DNA from: Martinezella rhizogenes
GTDB taxonomy: Bacteria > Pseudomonadota > Alphaproteobacteria > Rhizobiales > Rhizobiaceae
NCBI RefSeq assembly: GCF_027460065.1
Contig: NZ_JAPYZZ010000026.1
Location: 7,178 to 61,494 of the forward strand
Reading direction: 5' to 3'
Length of the DNA stretch: 54,317 nt
Shown here: positions 36,179-45,319 of the stretch, in pieces
Numbering within the stretch: position 1 is the stretch's first letter
Layout: every line of letters begins with the position of its first letter
Translations under genes and position numbers: made by a program
Notes under the pieces: generated by a model
What the model saw: the letters and a program-made list of their open reading frames with translations, nothing else
Told to the model about the DNA's origin: nothing
The model's database searches: none

Positions 36179-37318
36179 CTAGCGATCAATGAGCACTGCC
36201 GATGCCAGATTCCACGTCAGCCACACGTCGCTGCCTTGCGGTGGGATCTGCGACTTGGTGCATTCGACAAGGAGCGTATCGCCTGAGGGGTCCGACACGG
36301 TCACGACGCAGCGGCTCCCCAGAAAGAGCTCCTTCACAATCTTTACCGGAATCGGCGTCGCCTGTTCCGGGCCTGCCTGGTTTGATGGCTTCAAAATTAG
36401 ATCTTCTGGCCGCAGAACGACAGAATGAGGTGCGCCTTGGAGAAATTGGAAAGCGGAAGATTTCAAGAGAATGCTACCGATGCGAGTCGTCACCTTCATC
36501 CTGCCGTCGGGCGCCGTTTCGAGCTTCGTCACCTCGACAATATTGGCCTCTCCGAGAAACCGGGCAACGAACCGAGAATTCGGCCGGAAATAGAGTTCCG
36601 ACGGCGTGTCGTACTGAAGAATTTCGCCACCATCCATGATCGCGACCTTGTCGGAAAGGATGAACGCCTCCTCTTGATCATGGGTCACGTAGACTGTCGT
36701 GATGCCTGTCCGTTGCTGGATTTCACGAAGGTCCGCACCGAGTTGTTGACGAAGGCGTCGATCAAGTGCCCCCATCGGCTCGTCCAATAGCAAGAGCGCG
36801 GGATGGTAGACGAGAGCACGACCGATAGCGACCCGCTGCTGCTGTCCGCCACTCAGCTCACCTATCGCTCGATCAGCGGCATGTGGCAGCTCGATCAGCT
36901 CAAGGATTTCGTGGACGCGCCTTCGGCGGTCGTCCTGTGGCCATTTATGGAGCTTGAGCGGATATTCGATGTTCTGGGCCACGGTCATGTGAGGGAACAG
37001 AGCGTAATTCTGAAACACGAAGCCGATATTACGTGCCTGAACGGGAAGATTTGTCACCTCGTTGGAACCGATGGAAATCTTTCCCGAACTGGGGGTCAAA
37101 AGACCAGCGATCGTTCGAAGAAGCGTTGTTTTCCCCGACCCTGAGGGGCCAAGCAACGTACAGAAAGAACCTGGTTCGATCTTGAGGCTCGATTGCTTCA
37201 ATCCATAGAAGCCGTTTGCAAAGCGCACTTCCACGCCCGTGACGTCGATGCCATTGGCGCGATTGCCATTGCCCTCCCCGGCGCTACTCCTCGCCACTTC
37301 AACGCGCTGTATCTTCAT
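36179..37318 (-). CDS. ABC transporter ATP-binding protein (PotA type)
   Basis: A 379-aa ATPase of the polyamine/opine/quaternary-amine family. Walker A GPSGSGKTTLLR, Q-loop FQNYALFPHMTV, signature LSGGQQQRVAIGRAL, Walker B LLLLDEPMGALDRRL, H-loop VYVTHDQEEAFI, and a C-terminal TOBE domain. GGGAAC lies before the ATG. It is first in the minus operon (ATPase, biotin carboxylase, thioesterase); its SBP and permease are in the divergent plus operon. Confidence 0.93.
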   Translation of the reverse strand: MKIQRVEVARSSAGEGNGNRANGIDVTGVEVRFANGFYGLKQSSLKIEPGSFCTLLGPSGSGKTTLLRTIAGLLTPSSGKISIGSNEVTNLPVQARNIGFVFQNYALFPHMTVAQNIEYPLKLHKWPQDDRRRRVHEILELIELPHAADRAIGELSGGQQQRVAIGRALVYHPALLLLDEPMGALDRRLRQQLGADLREIQQRTGITTVYVTHDQEEAFILSDKVAIMDGGEILQYDTPSELYFRPNSRFVARFLGEANIVEVTKLETAPDGRMKVTTRIGSILLKSSAFQFLQGAPHSVVLRPEDLILKPSNQAGPEQATPIPVKIVKELFLGSRCVVTVSDPSGDTLLVECTKSQIPPQGSDVWLTWNLASAVLIDR

Positions 37319-37387
37319 CGTGCAGTTCCCTTTTTATCTCTGCCTCGCCGGAGCGTCCGGGCCGCTCCGGCGGCGGCCATTGAGGTC

Positions 37388-37417
37388 ATCTTAGGGCCGT
37401 GACCGCTTTTTTATCAA
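37388..37417 (-). promoter_or_regulatory. Candidate promoter for ATPase-carboxylase-thioesterase operon
   Basis: On the minus strand a TTGATA (37417-37412) and TAAGAT (37393-37388) with 18-nt spacing. A TGTAA half-site, like the arms of the palindrome at 37469-37487, lies just upstream. Confidence 0.35.
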
Positions 37418-37468
37418 GACCGTTGTAATAAAAAAAGTTGATCAAGCCTTGCGGTCCCGAATCTTTTT

Positions 37469-37487
37469 GTTACAGTTGTTATGTAAC
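37469..37487. promoter_or_regulatory. Candidate TetR operator in divergent control region
   Basis: Inverted repeat GTTACA (37469-37474) / TGTAAC (37482-37487) with a 7-nt spacer, 28 bp before the SBP start codon. It overlaps a possible -10 TACAGT (37471-37476) whose -35 would be TTGCGG (37449-37454). The position suits repression by the BetI-like TetR encoded two genes away. This is inferred from position and symmetry only. Confidence 0.4.
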
Positions 37488-37514
37488 GTCCAGGTAAAAA
37501 GGAAGGACAGTGCA

Positions 37515-38609
37515 ATGGGGAACGGGACTAACAAGACAGCCGCAATAGCGCTCGGAGCACTCGCAACGCTTTCGGTCGCCGCCGCTGCTATGGCGGCGGA
37601 CATTCTGCCCGCAGATGTCAAAGCTAAAATATCGGGAGAGCTTGTCTGGCACGACGCTTCGGGCGGCGCCACCACTCGCACTCGCGAACAGACCGTGATC
37701 AAGGATTTCGTCGCTGAGACCGGCGTTCAGGTCAAGGGAGATTTCAACTCCGACATGACCAAATTCTTTGCCGCGATGGACAGCGGCGCCAGCATTCCGT
37801 GGAGCATGATCGAATTCCCCACCAAGGGCGACTTCATCAAGGCACGTGACGCCGGGTATCTGCAGAAGCTTGATCCCTCGATCGTCGACTTCAAGAGGAT
37901 CAATCCCACGGCGCACGACGACTACGGCGTCGATGTCCTGCGATACGGCATCGTCTTTACCTATAACAAGGACAAGTTCAAGGACAGCGCACCGAAGAGC
38001 ATTGCCGACATCTTCGACGTCAAGCGCTATCCCGGCAAGCGCTGCCTCTTCAAGTACCCGCAGTTCGGCGGCGTGCTCGAATCGGCTCTGCTGGCGGACG
38101 GTATAACTCGCGACAAACTTTACCCGCTCGATCTGGACAAGGCTTTCACCAAACTCGACAGCATCAAGTCCGATATCCTCTGGTGGTCGAACGGTGACGA
38201 TGCCATCCGACTGCTTTCGAGCGGCGAATGTGCAATGGGCATCGCGTGGAGCGGCCGCGTTTATGGGGCGGTCACGAACGACAAGGCGCCGCTGGCAATC
38301 GCTTGGGAGAATTCACTGTACTCGCAGGCTGTGTACGCTGTGCCAAACGGCGCGCCGAACGCGGTTGCGGGACAAGCGATGATCGCCCACTTCATTGGGG
38401 ACACCGAAGGCCAGAAGGCATTGGTCAAGGGGATCACCTACACGACCGACATCGTCGGGCTCGACAGTACCGCATACGGCGAAGATCTCGCCCCATGGAT
38501 CGTAGCAGGCGATAATGCTAAGCAGGCGATTGAAGAAAATGCCGACTACTACGCCAAAAACATCACGAACGTAGTCGATCGCTTCAACCGTTGGGTCGCC
38601 CTCAACTAA
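37515..38609 (+). CDS. ABC transporter substrate-binding protein (PotD/spermidine-type)
   Basis: A 364-aa periplasmic binding protein with a signal peptide cleaved after AMAA near residue 28. The mature part (ELVWHDASGGATTRTREQTV, RYGIVFTYNKDKF, KRYPGKRCLFKYPQFGGVLE, ECAMGIAWSGRVYGAV) resembles SBPs of the polyamine/iron/amine-type importers. The ATG at 37515 has GGAAGGAC upstream; the frame extends to 37449 without a better start. Ligand unknown; the surrounding CoA-ligase pathway suggests an organic acid, possibly a zwitterion such as a betaine. Confidence 0.9.
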   Translation: MGNGTNKTAAIALGALATLSVAAAAMAADILPADVKAKISGELVWHDASGGATTRTREQTVIKDFVAETGVQVKGDFNSDMTKFFAAMDSGASIPWSMIEFPTKGDFIKARDAGYLQKLDPSIVDFKRINPTAHDDYGVDVLRYGIVFTYNKDKFKDSAPKSIADIFDVKRYPGKRCLFKYPQFGGVLESALLADGITRDKLYPLDLDKAFTKLDSIKSDILWWSNGDDAIRLLSSGECAMGIAWSGRVYGAVTNDKAPLAIAWENSLYSQAVYAVPNGAPNAVAGQAMIAHFIGDTEGQKALVKGITYTTDIVGLDSTAYGEDLAPWIVAGDNAKQAIEENADYYAKNITNVVDRFNRWVALN

Positions 38610-38622
38610 GAGAAAGTCCGAT

Positions 38623-39267
38623 ATGCCTCGCTTGGTGGATCATAACGAACGTCGTAAGCAAATCTGCGATGTCCTGCTAGACATCGTCTCGGGGGCCGGA
38701 ATTTCCGCCGCCACCATCCGAGAGGTTGCAGATCGTTCGGGCTGGTCCACCGGCGTCATCGGACACTACTTCACGAACCGGAAGGACCTGCTGCTGGGAG
38801 GCCTTAGAAGGGCTGCCGAGATTCTTGCCGAACATAACACACGCGTCATAAATACGCTTGAGGGCATCGCTGCCCTTGAGCAAATTCTGGAAGGCAGTAT
38901 CCCGCTTGACAAGCGACGCCTCGCTCTCTGCCGGATATTCTTTTTCTTCTACGCTGAGGGAATGACGGAAGAAGATCTGCGCCAGGAACTCGAGAGCTAC
39001 CTTCTCGGGTGGCGAAAGTCGGCGACGCGGGCCATCCGCCAGGCACAGGCCCACGGCGACCTGCCGCCAGATCTCGACCCGAAGCGCGTCGCCGCCGACC
39101 TCGTCGGGCTTGCCGACGGTTTGAGCATCCACTCCCTGCTCGATCCAGGAGTTATGATGCAATTGCGGGAGCAATCGCCCATTCGATACTGGATCAGACG
39201 CCTGGCGAGCGAACCGCCGGGCGAAAAGGGCGAGCCGACGCCGCCCTCCCAATATGCATCCGCGTAG
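38623..39267 (+). CDS. TetR-family regulator, BetI-like
   Basis: A 214-aa TetR repressor. The HTH is at about residues 25-50 (ATIREVADRSGWSTGVIGHYF), with the STGVIGHYF signature characteristic of BetI relatives, and the C-terminal half (YLLGWRKSATRAIRQAQAHG, VGLADGLSIHSLLDPGVM) also matches the BetI-type ligand domain. BetI senses choline, which with the betainyl-CoA-thioesterase-like gene nearby supports a quaternary-amine or related ligand (inference). It lies 13 nt after the SBP gene, so it is probably autoregulated. Confidence 0.9.
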   Translation: MPRLVDHNERRKQICDVLLDIVSGAGISAATIREVADRSGWSTGVIGHYFTNRKDLLLGGLRRAAEILAEHNTRVINTLEGIAALEQILEGSIPLDKRRLALCRIFFFFYAEGMTEEDLRQELESYLLGWRKSATRAIRQAQAHGDLPPDLDPKRVAADLVGLADGLSIHSLLDPGVMMQLREQSPIRYWIRRLASEPPGEKGEPTPPSQYASA

Positions 39268-39298
39268 CGGACGAGAATAAACCAAACTGGGAACGCAC

Positions 39299-40864
39299 AT
39301 GTCGTACGTGAATTCATCTACCCTCGGGTGGACCGTATCCTCTATTCTCGGAGATGCAGGTCCGCAGGTTCTGCATCAGCCGGACAAGACGGCTCTCATC
39401 TGGGAGCATGGATCGCTGACTTACAAGCAGTTGCGATCAAGAGCGCGCCGACTGGCCGGCGCGCTCCGGGAGATGGGCCTGCAGACTGGTGACCGCGTTG
39501 CCTCAATGCTCTTCAATCGAGGCGAGATATTCGAACTTTACTTCGCCTGTGCGTTTGCCGGCCTCGTATTCGTTCCGGTAAGTTTTCGTCTGACGTCGAG
39601 CGAGGTCGCCTTGATCCTCGAGGACAGCGAGGCGAAGGCATTCTTCGTGGAAACCGAGACTGCGAGGGTGGCGGCTCAAGCGATGGACGCTCTCACGGCT
39701 GCACCGCAGATCGTGACGCTCGAGGCTGCTTCCGGCGGCATCGAATATGAAGCTCTCACTGACGAGTGTGCGCCCCTTCCTTCGACGATACCCCATGACA
39801 CCCAGATGATCATGTATACGTCAGGCACGACCGGGAAGCCTAAAGGCGTGGTGATGCGATCATTGGCGGTGATGTGGTGCGCGATGCAGCAGGCCAGTCT
39901 TTTCCGTCATCTCGACCAAAGTGCCGTGATGCTCCTCAACGCGCCGATGTACAACACCGCAGCGTTAAACGAGAGCTCCATACCGACATTCCTCGTTGGG
40001 GGCACGGTCGCCATCATGCCGAGCCGCGGGTGGAGTGCTGAACGGCTAGGAGAGTTTGTCAAGAAGTGGAGTGTCACGCACTCGCTCATCTTCCCCTCAA
40101 TGTACCCGAACATGATCGACGCCGACGAGCGCGATCCGCTGCCGTTTCAGTCGATGAAGTGGTGGTACACCGGCGGCGAAAACTGCCCGCCAGCTCTAAT
40201 GGCGGAAGTACGACGTCGCTGGCCACACATCGACCTCGCTATCGCGTACGGTTCGACTGAATCGGGTCTGCCGACCTTGATCGAGGGCGACGACATAGAG
40301 CTTCATCCCGGCTCAGTCGGACGTTGCTCTCCAGGTCAGTCAATCCGACTGCTCGACGCCGATGGTAAGGATGTCCCCATCGGGGGGGTCGGAGACGTTT
40401 GGACTGCCGGCCCGTCGGTGATGCGCAATTATTGGAACGCTCCGCAACTCGACGCCGAGACCGTATCCGAAGGCTGGCTGAAAATAGGGGACCTCGCAAC
40501 CATCGACGAGGACGGATGGATCTCCATTGTCGGCCGTAGCAAGGATGTCATCATATCGAAGGGCCAGAACATCTATCCGGCCGAAATCGAGAACGTGATC
40601 CGTCAGCATCCGACGGTCCTCGACGTTGCCGTCGTAGGTCTCCCTGACCCCGAATTTACCGAGGTCGTGTGCGCAGCAATTGTTCCACGAAACAAGGACG
40701 TGACCGGATCGGGAGCCGAAATCATGGCGTTCCTCTTGACGCAGCTGGCTTCATACAAGAAGCCGCGGCACATCCTCTTCGTTGAAAACTTTCCAATTCG
40801 CAACGCAACCAAGATCGACAAGACGGAGCTCGCCAAGATCTGCGCCGAGCTCGTGAAAGTCTGA
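39299..40864 (+). CDS. Acyl-CoA synthetase (AMP-forming)
   Basis: A 521-aa ANL-superfamily ligase. It has the ATP loop MIMYTSGTTGKPKGVVM, the adenine motif AYGSTESGLP, the hinge WLKIGDLATIDEDGWISIVG with Asp, SKGQNIYPAEIENVI, and the C-terminal catalytic Lys in NATKIDKTEL. It activates the imported carboxylate as acyl-CoA. GGGAACGCAC precedes the ATG, 31 nt after tetR. Substrate chain length cannot be deduced. Confidence 0.93.
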   Translation: MSYVNSSTLGWTVSSILGDAGPQVLHQPDKTALIWEHGSLTYKQLRSRARRLAGALREMGLQTGDRVASMLFNRGEIFELYFACAFAGLVFVPVSFRLTSSEVALILEDSEAKAFFVETETARVAAQAMDALTAAPQIVTLEAASGGIEYEALTDECAPLPSTIPHDTQMIMYTSGTTGKPKGVVMRSLAVMWCAMQQASLFRHLDQSAVMLLNAPMYNTAALNESSIPTFLVGGTVAIMPSRGWSAERLGEFVKKWSVTHSLIFPSMYPNMIDADERDPLPFQSMKWWYTGGENCPPALMAEVRRRWPHIDLAIAYGSTESGLPTLIEGDDIELHPGSVGRCSPGQSIRLLDADGKDVPIGGVGDVWTAGPSVMRNYWNAPQLDAETVSEGWLKIGDLATIDEDGWISIVGRSKDVIISKGQNIYPAEIENVIRQHPTVLDVAVVGLPDPEFTEVVCAAIVPRNKDVTGSGAEIMAFLLTQLASYKKPRHILFVENFPIRNATKIDKTELAKICAELVKV

Positions 40865-40874
40865 GGAGTATCCA

Positions 40875-42422
40875 ATGACCCAGAATGTTAGCCCCGAATG
40901 GCAGGCTTTGTTGGAGGAACTGGACCGTAGGCGCGAGGTCGCGCTTGCATCGAGCGGCCCAGACCGCATCGCACGCGAACATCGCTATGGCCGCTCGACC
41001 GCCCGTGAGAGGATCGCCAAGCTTGCTGATCCGGACACGTTCCTCGAAATCGGTACTTTCGTGACCACGCCGACGGAAGACGGTTCTCCCCTCGCCTCGA
41101 CTTTCGTCTGCGGCCTATGCGAGATCGATGGTCGCCCGGTTGCGATCGGTGCCGAAGACTACAGTGTCGAAGGTGGCGGCACCGGCGTTCATCTGGCGCG
41201 CTACAAGGGCGGATGGGGTGGCTTCATCGAGGAGTTCGCTCTTGGCTACAAAATCCCGCTCGTAATGCTGATTAACGGCGTTGGCGGCTCCATCCTTCTC
41301 CAGGACGCGATCGGCTATCCTGAACTGCAGTCCGCAAATCCGACATTTCCGATGTTCGACCTGCTTCAGCACGTCCCCGTGCTGGCAGCAGTTCTTGGCC
41401 CGACAGCGGGCAGCTCCGCAGCCCGCGCACACATTTCACACTTTTCGGTGATGACGTCTGATAACGGCTGCCTATTCGCCGGCGGGCCACCGGTCGTGAA
41501 ACAGGCTCTGGGACTGGAGATCGATAAATTCGCCCTCGGGGGGACTGCCGTCCACACGCGCGCGTCCGGCCTGATCGACAATGCTGCAGAGAATGAGGAC
41601 GGGGCGCTTGCTCAGATACGACAAGTCCTCGATTTCCTGCCTGACAACGTGAGCCGTCGCCCGAAAGTTATTGAGGATTGGACGGCGGGAGACCAGAACG
41701 ACCTGTTCTCGATCGTTTCGCCGAGCCTGAGACGGGCATATGACGTCCACAAGCTGATCCGTTGTGTCGCCGACCAAGGCAGCTTCTTCGAGATCGCGCC
41801 GGACTACGGCCGTTCGCTTAGGACCGGTTTTGCGCGTATCGAAGGCCGGACGGTTGGCATTCTGGCTTCTGACGCCCGCTTCGTCGCCGGATCGCTGGAT
41901 GTCCAGTCATCGCTGAAGCAAGCCAAATTTGTCGAGCTTTGTGACCGGTTCCACATCCCAATTGCCTACCTCGTCGACGTGCCAGGATTCCTGGTCGGCC
42001 CGAAAGCCGAGGAAGCAGGCGTGCTCACCTTCGGTGCAATGGCGTTGCGTGCAATTCAGCAAGCAAAGGTACCGGTCATCACAGTTCAGATCCGGCGCTC
42101 TTTTGGTCTCGGCGGCGTAGCCACGGGAAGCCGCAATCCGCTCAGCCTCCGCTTGATCTGGCCAAGCGCCGCATGGGGCGACATGCCCATCGAAGGCGGC
42201 GTCGAGGCAGCTTTCCGAGCAGAGCTCGACGCTGCGCCAGCCGACGAACGCGCTGCGCTTAAGGAAAAGCTCACAAAGCGTTTCGAGGAGCAGACGTCTA
42301 TCTGGCGGGCCGTTGAGAAGTTCGGGGCCGAGGAAATGATCGACCCGCGCGACACCCGCAAGTATCTCGCACGCCTCCTCGCGCTCTACTACGGTATGCC
42401 AATGGAGGGACGAACCACATGA
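40875..42422 (+). CDS. Acyl-CoA carboxylase carboxyltransferase (beta) subunit
   Basis: A 515-aa carboxyltransferase with two crotonase-type halves: ERIAKLADPDTFLEIG, YSVEGGGTGVHLARYKGGWG and INGVGGSILLQDAIGYPELQ in the first, VDVPGFLVGPKAEEAGVLTF and RSFGLGGVATGSRNPLSLR in the second. It belongs to the propionyl/methylcrotonyl/geranyl-CoA carboxylase beta group. Its biotin carboxylase partner is at 34497-36164. GAGGAG precedes the ATG. Stop overlaps the permease start (ATGA). The acyl-CoA it carboxylates is not certain; propionyl-CoA is the simplest idea. Confidence 0.92.
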   Translation: MTQNVSPEWQALLEELDRRREVALASSGPDRIAREHRYGRSTARERIAKLADPDTFLEIGTFVTTPTEDGSPLASTFVCGLCEIDGRPVAIGAEDYSVEGGGTGVHLARYKGGWGGFIEEFALGYKIPLVMLINGVGGSILLQDAIGYPELQSANPTFPMFDLLQHVPVLAAVLGPTAGSSAARAHISHFSVMTSDNGCLFAGGPPVVKQALGLEIDKFALGGTAVHTRASGLIDNAAENEDGALAQIRQVLDFLPDNVSRRPKVIEDWTAGDQNDLFSIVSPSLRRAYDVHKLIRCVADQGSFFEIAPDYGRSLRTGFARIEGRTVGILASDARFVAGSLDVQSSLKQAKFVELCDRFHIPIAYLVDVPGFLVGPKAEEAGVLTFGAMALRAIQQAKVPVITVQIRRSFGLGGVATGSRNPLSLRLIWPSAAWGDMPIEGGVEAAFRAELDAAPADERAALKEKLTKRFEEQTSIWRAVEKFGAEEMIDPRDTRKYLARLLALYYGMPMEGRTT

Positions 42423-44143
42423 GCTATGTGCCCGTCACCTCGCCCGTCGGGAGAAAGCAGCCGTTGGGGCGCTTCTCAGCAGGTCTCGTTCTGCTTTTCC
42501 CAGCCGTTCTCATTCTCGCGGTCTCGCTGGGATGGCCGCTCGTGACGATCATCATGCGCAGCCTGCATGAGAAAGGCCGATCTAACTTCACCGACCCGCT
42601 CTATTTCGGTCACTATACCGCGATCGTTCAAGACGACCTGCTTCGTCAGGTGGCGTTGCACAGTGTGATGCTAGCTTTCGTATCGATGATCGTAACGGTG
42701 CTGCTCGCCTTCCCGGCGGCATACGTGATCTCGCGACTTTCCAGGAAAACATCGTCATTGATGCTGGTGCTGGTGCTGATGCCATTCTGGGTTTCGATTA
42801 TCGTTCGCCTCTTCGCGTTCACGACGATCCTCGGCCAGCAGGGCATTGTCAATTCCTTGGCAGGCATATTCGGGATAGGTCCCTTGCCTCTGCTATACAA
42901 TACATTTGCAACTATCCTGGGGATGGTCGCGTATCTGCTGCCATACCTGATCCTGATCCTGGTCTCGGCGATGATGTCGATCGACACCTCCCTTCTCACC
43001 GCTGCCCGCACAATGGGCGCGTCGGAACGGCGAGTATTCCTTGACATCTATTTCCCGCAGGTTCGGCCCGCGCTTCTTGGCGGCAGCGTGCTGGTCTTCG
43101 TTCTAGGTCTAGGCTTCTTTCTCACGCCAGCCATCCTGGGCGGCCCGCATAACCTGACAATCCCCATCTTTATCCAGCAACAGGTGCAAAACTATCAATG
43201 GGGCAAGGCTGCGGCCATGGGTATTCTGCTGCTTGCGGTATCCGTGGTCGGCTATATGCTGGCGCTCAAGATTGGCGGCAGGGGCATGCTTTCGCCAGTC
43301 CAGCAAGGCTCGCGCGGCGCAACCGCACGCGATCCACTGCGCCCCACGCCGGTCACTGCCCTCTGCGTCACCGTTCTGGTCTTCGATCTGATCCTGCTTA
43401 TCCTCCCGCTGCTTGTCGTCATTCCGACATCAGTCACCGAGACGACGCAAATCCAGTTTCCTCCGGTAGGCTTCAGCACGAAGTGGTTCATCGAAGCCCT
43501 CACCTCGCCGATATGGATCGATGCCTTCATCAAGAGCGTACGTGTCGGCGTAATGACCGCGGTATGCGCAACCCTGTGTGGCCTAGCGCTAGCGCGTGTC
43601 GGCACTCGCTCGAAGTCCATGATGCTGAAATCAGTCATTCAGGTAGGGGCGATAATGCCGCTGATCGTTCCGGTCATCTTGCTGGGTATTGGTATCTACG
43701 ACGTTCAAGGACGACTTGGCCTCATCGGAACCGACGTCGGCCTGGTCATCGCTCATTCGGTGCTGTGTCTTCCCCTGGTCTTTCTCATTCTTGCCAACGC
43801 CCTTGCGGCAGTGGACGTCTCGATAGAACAGGCTGCTTGGACCATGGGAGCCAGCAACGGACGCGCTTTCTGGAACGTTGTCGTGCCAATCGTCATGCCC
43901 GCACTCGTCGGAGCATTCCTAATATCCTTCGTGACATCGTGGGACGAGGCCGTACTGGCCATGTTCCAGACCGGGCTCGATAAGACCCTTCCGGTAACGA
44001 TCTATTCGTTCCTGAAGAGCGGAATAACCCCTGCAGTGTCTGCTGTCGCCACAGTCGTGATCGCACCTGTGTTTATCGGGACGATCATCATCGCAGTCAA
44101 ATCCTTCACATCCAGCAGAATTGTCACGAAAGCGAGAAGCTAA
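42419..44143 (+). CDS. Fused two-domain ABC permease (PotB-PotC-like)
   Basis: A 574-aa inner-membrane protein holding two permease domains in one chain, each with about six helices and an EAA loop: LLTAARTMGASERRVFLDIY in the first half and IEQAAWTMGASNGRAFWNVV in the second. The first half is about 1-290 and the second about 305-574. Normally PotB- and PotC-like permeases are separate. The gene overlaps the carboxyltransferase stop by ATGA, showing tight coupling between uptake and the CoA pathway. Confidence 0.92.
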   Translation: MSYVPVTSPVGRKQPLGRFSAGLVLLFPAVLILAVSLGWPLVTIIMRSLHEKGRSNFTDPLYFGHYTAIVQDDLLRQVALHSVMLAFVSMIVTVLLAFPAAYVISRLSRKTSSLMLVLVLMPFWVSIIVRLFAFTTILGQQGIVNSLAGIFGIGPLPLLYNTFATILGMVAYLLPYLILILVSAMMSIDTSLLTAARTMGASERRVFLDIYFPQVRPALLGGSVLVFVLGLGFFLTPAILGGPHNLTIPIFIQQQVQNYQWGKAAAMGILLLAVSVVGYMLALKIGGRGMLSPVQQGSRGATARDPLRPTPVTALCVTVLVFDLILLILPLLVVIPTSVTETTQIQFPPVGFSTKWFIEALTSPIWIDAFIKSVRVGVMTAVCATLCGLALARVGTRSKSMMLKSVIQVGAIMPLIVPVILLGIGIYDVQGRLGLIGTDVGLVIAHSVLCLPLVFLILANALAAVDVSIEQAAWTMGASNGRAFWNVVVPIVMPALVGAFLISFVTSWDEAVLAMFQTGLDKTLPVTIYSFLKSGITPAVSAVATVVIAPVFIGTIIIAVKSFTSSRIVTKARS

Positions 44144-44146
44144 CCC

Positions 44147-45319
44147 ATGACAACCGAACGTTTCCCAAGCGGCTCCGCGTGCATCGTGGGCGCGTACGAG
44201 TCCCCGCGTCGAAAGGCGCCTGGGATTCATCCCTACCAGATCCATGCCGAGGTCATCGCCGAGGCCCTCGCCGACGCCGGAATGTCTCTGTCGGACGTGG
44301 ACGGTTTCGCAACAGCCGCATCATTTCCCTCGGAAGCCGGCTGGCAGTTGAATGCGGTCGAGATCGCTGAATACGTGGGTATCGTCCCCTCATGGGTCTG
44401 CAGCACGGATATCGGCGGAGCAGCTCCTCTCAGCCACGTCGGCAACGCGGTGGCCGCGATCAAGGCAGGCCTCTGCAACACGGTGATCGTCAGCTACGCT
44501 TCATCCGGGCGCTCGTGGCCGCTGAACGCAAGCGACTTCAACACAGGCCAGACAGGTCCCGGTGAATTCGAAGTGCCTTACGGTGTTTCGACCATCTCGG
44601 CACACGCGCTGGCGGCAACGCGATACATGCATGATTATGGACTTCGGCCAGAACATTTGGCTGAGATCGCGGTGCAAGCTCGGCGCTACGCAAACCCCAA
44701 TCCTCACGCTATGTACCGCGACTTGATTTCGATCGATGACGTACTCGCATCTCCAATGATCTCAACTCCCCTTCGGAAGCTGGACTGCTGCGTCGTGAGC
44801 GATTCTGGAGGCGCCATCGTCGTGACATCCAAGGAGAGGGTACGCGACAGCCGACGAGGCGGCCCTTCTATCCTGGGTTTCGGCGAAGCAATCAGCCACG
44901 GCCAGATGAACCAGATGAAGGATTTGACCACCACGGTTGCGGCGCACTCCGGCCGCCGGGCTTTCGAAACTGCCGGGGTGACGCCGAACGACATCAAGGT
45001 AGCACAGATCTACGATTCCTTCACCATCACGGTCGCCCTTTCGCTGGAAGCGCTTGGCTTTGTCCCGAAAGGCGAGGTTGGTGCCTTCATCGCTGCCGGC
45101 GGCATCCGGCCTGATGGGCGGCTTCCCATCAATACCGATGGTGGTGGCCTCTCATCGAACCATGCCGGGCGCAGAGGTATGTTCGCGATCATCGAGGCGG
45201 TCCGCCAGCTCCGGGGCGAAAGTCCCGGCCTCCAGCTCGGCTCACCTGAACTCTGCCTCGTCAACGGCACGGGGGGATGGCTCTCGGCCACTGCCACTCT
45301 CATTCTTGGAGGCAAGTAA
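44147..45319 (+). CDS. Thiolase-like protein (SCP-x/Ltp2-like, no canonical nucleophile Cys)
   Basis: A 390-aa non-decarboxylating thiolase-fold protein. In place of the usual nucleophile segment it has DIGGAAPLSHVGNAVAAI without Cys, and the C-terminal region keeps NTDGGGLSSNHAGRRG and VNGTGGWLSATATL. This group pairs with DUF35 OB-fold proteins; known pairs cleave 3-hydroxyacyl-CoAs by retro-aldol reaction in steroid side-chain breakdown. The gene overlaps the DUF35 gene (TAATG). So a retro-aldolase role is more likely than thiolysis, but this is inference. Confidence 0.85.
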   Translation: MTTERFPSGSACIVGAYESPRRKAPGIHPYQIHAEVIAEALADAGMSLSDVDGFATAASFPSEAGWQLNAVEIAEYVGIVPSWVCSTDIGGAAPLSHVGNAVAAIKAGLCNTVIVSYASSGRSWPLNASDFNTGQTGPGEFEVPYGVSTISAHALAATRYMHDYGLRPEHLAEIAVQARRYANPNPHAMYRDLISIDDVLASPMISTPLRKLDCCVVSDSGGAIVVTSKERVRDSRRGGPSILGFGEAISHGQMNQMKDLTTTVAAHSGRRAFETAGVTPNDIKVAQIYDSFTITVALSLEALGFVPKGEVGAFIAAGGIRPDGRLPINTDGGGLSSNHAGRRGMFAIIEAVRQLRGESPGLQLGSPELCLVNGTGGWLSATATLILGGK

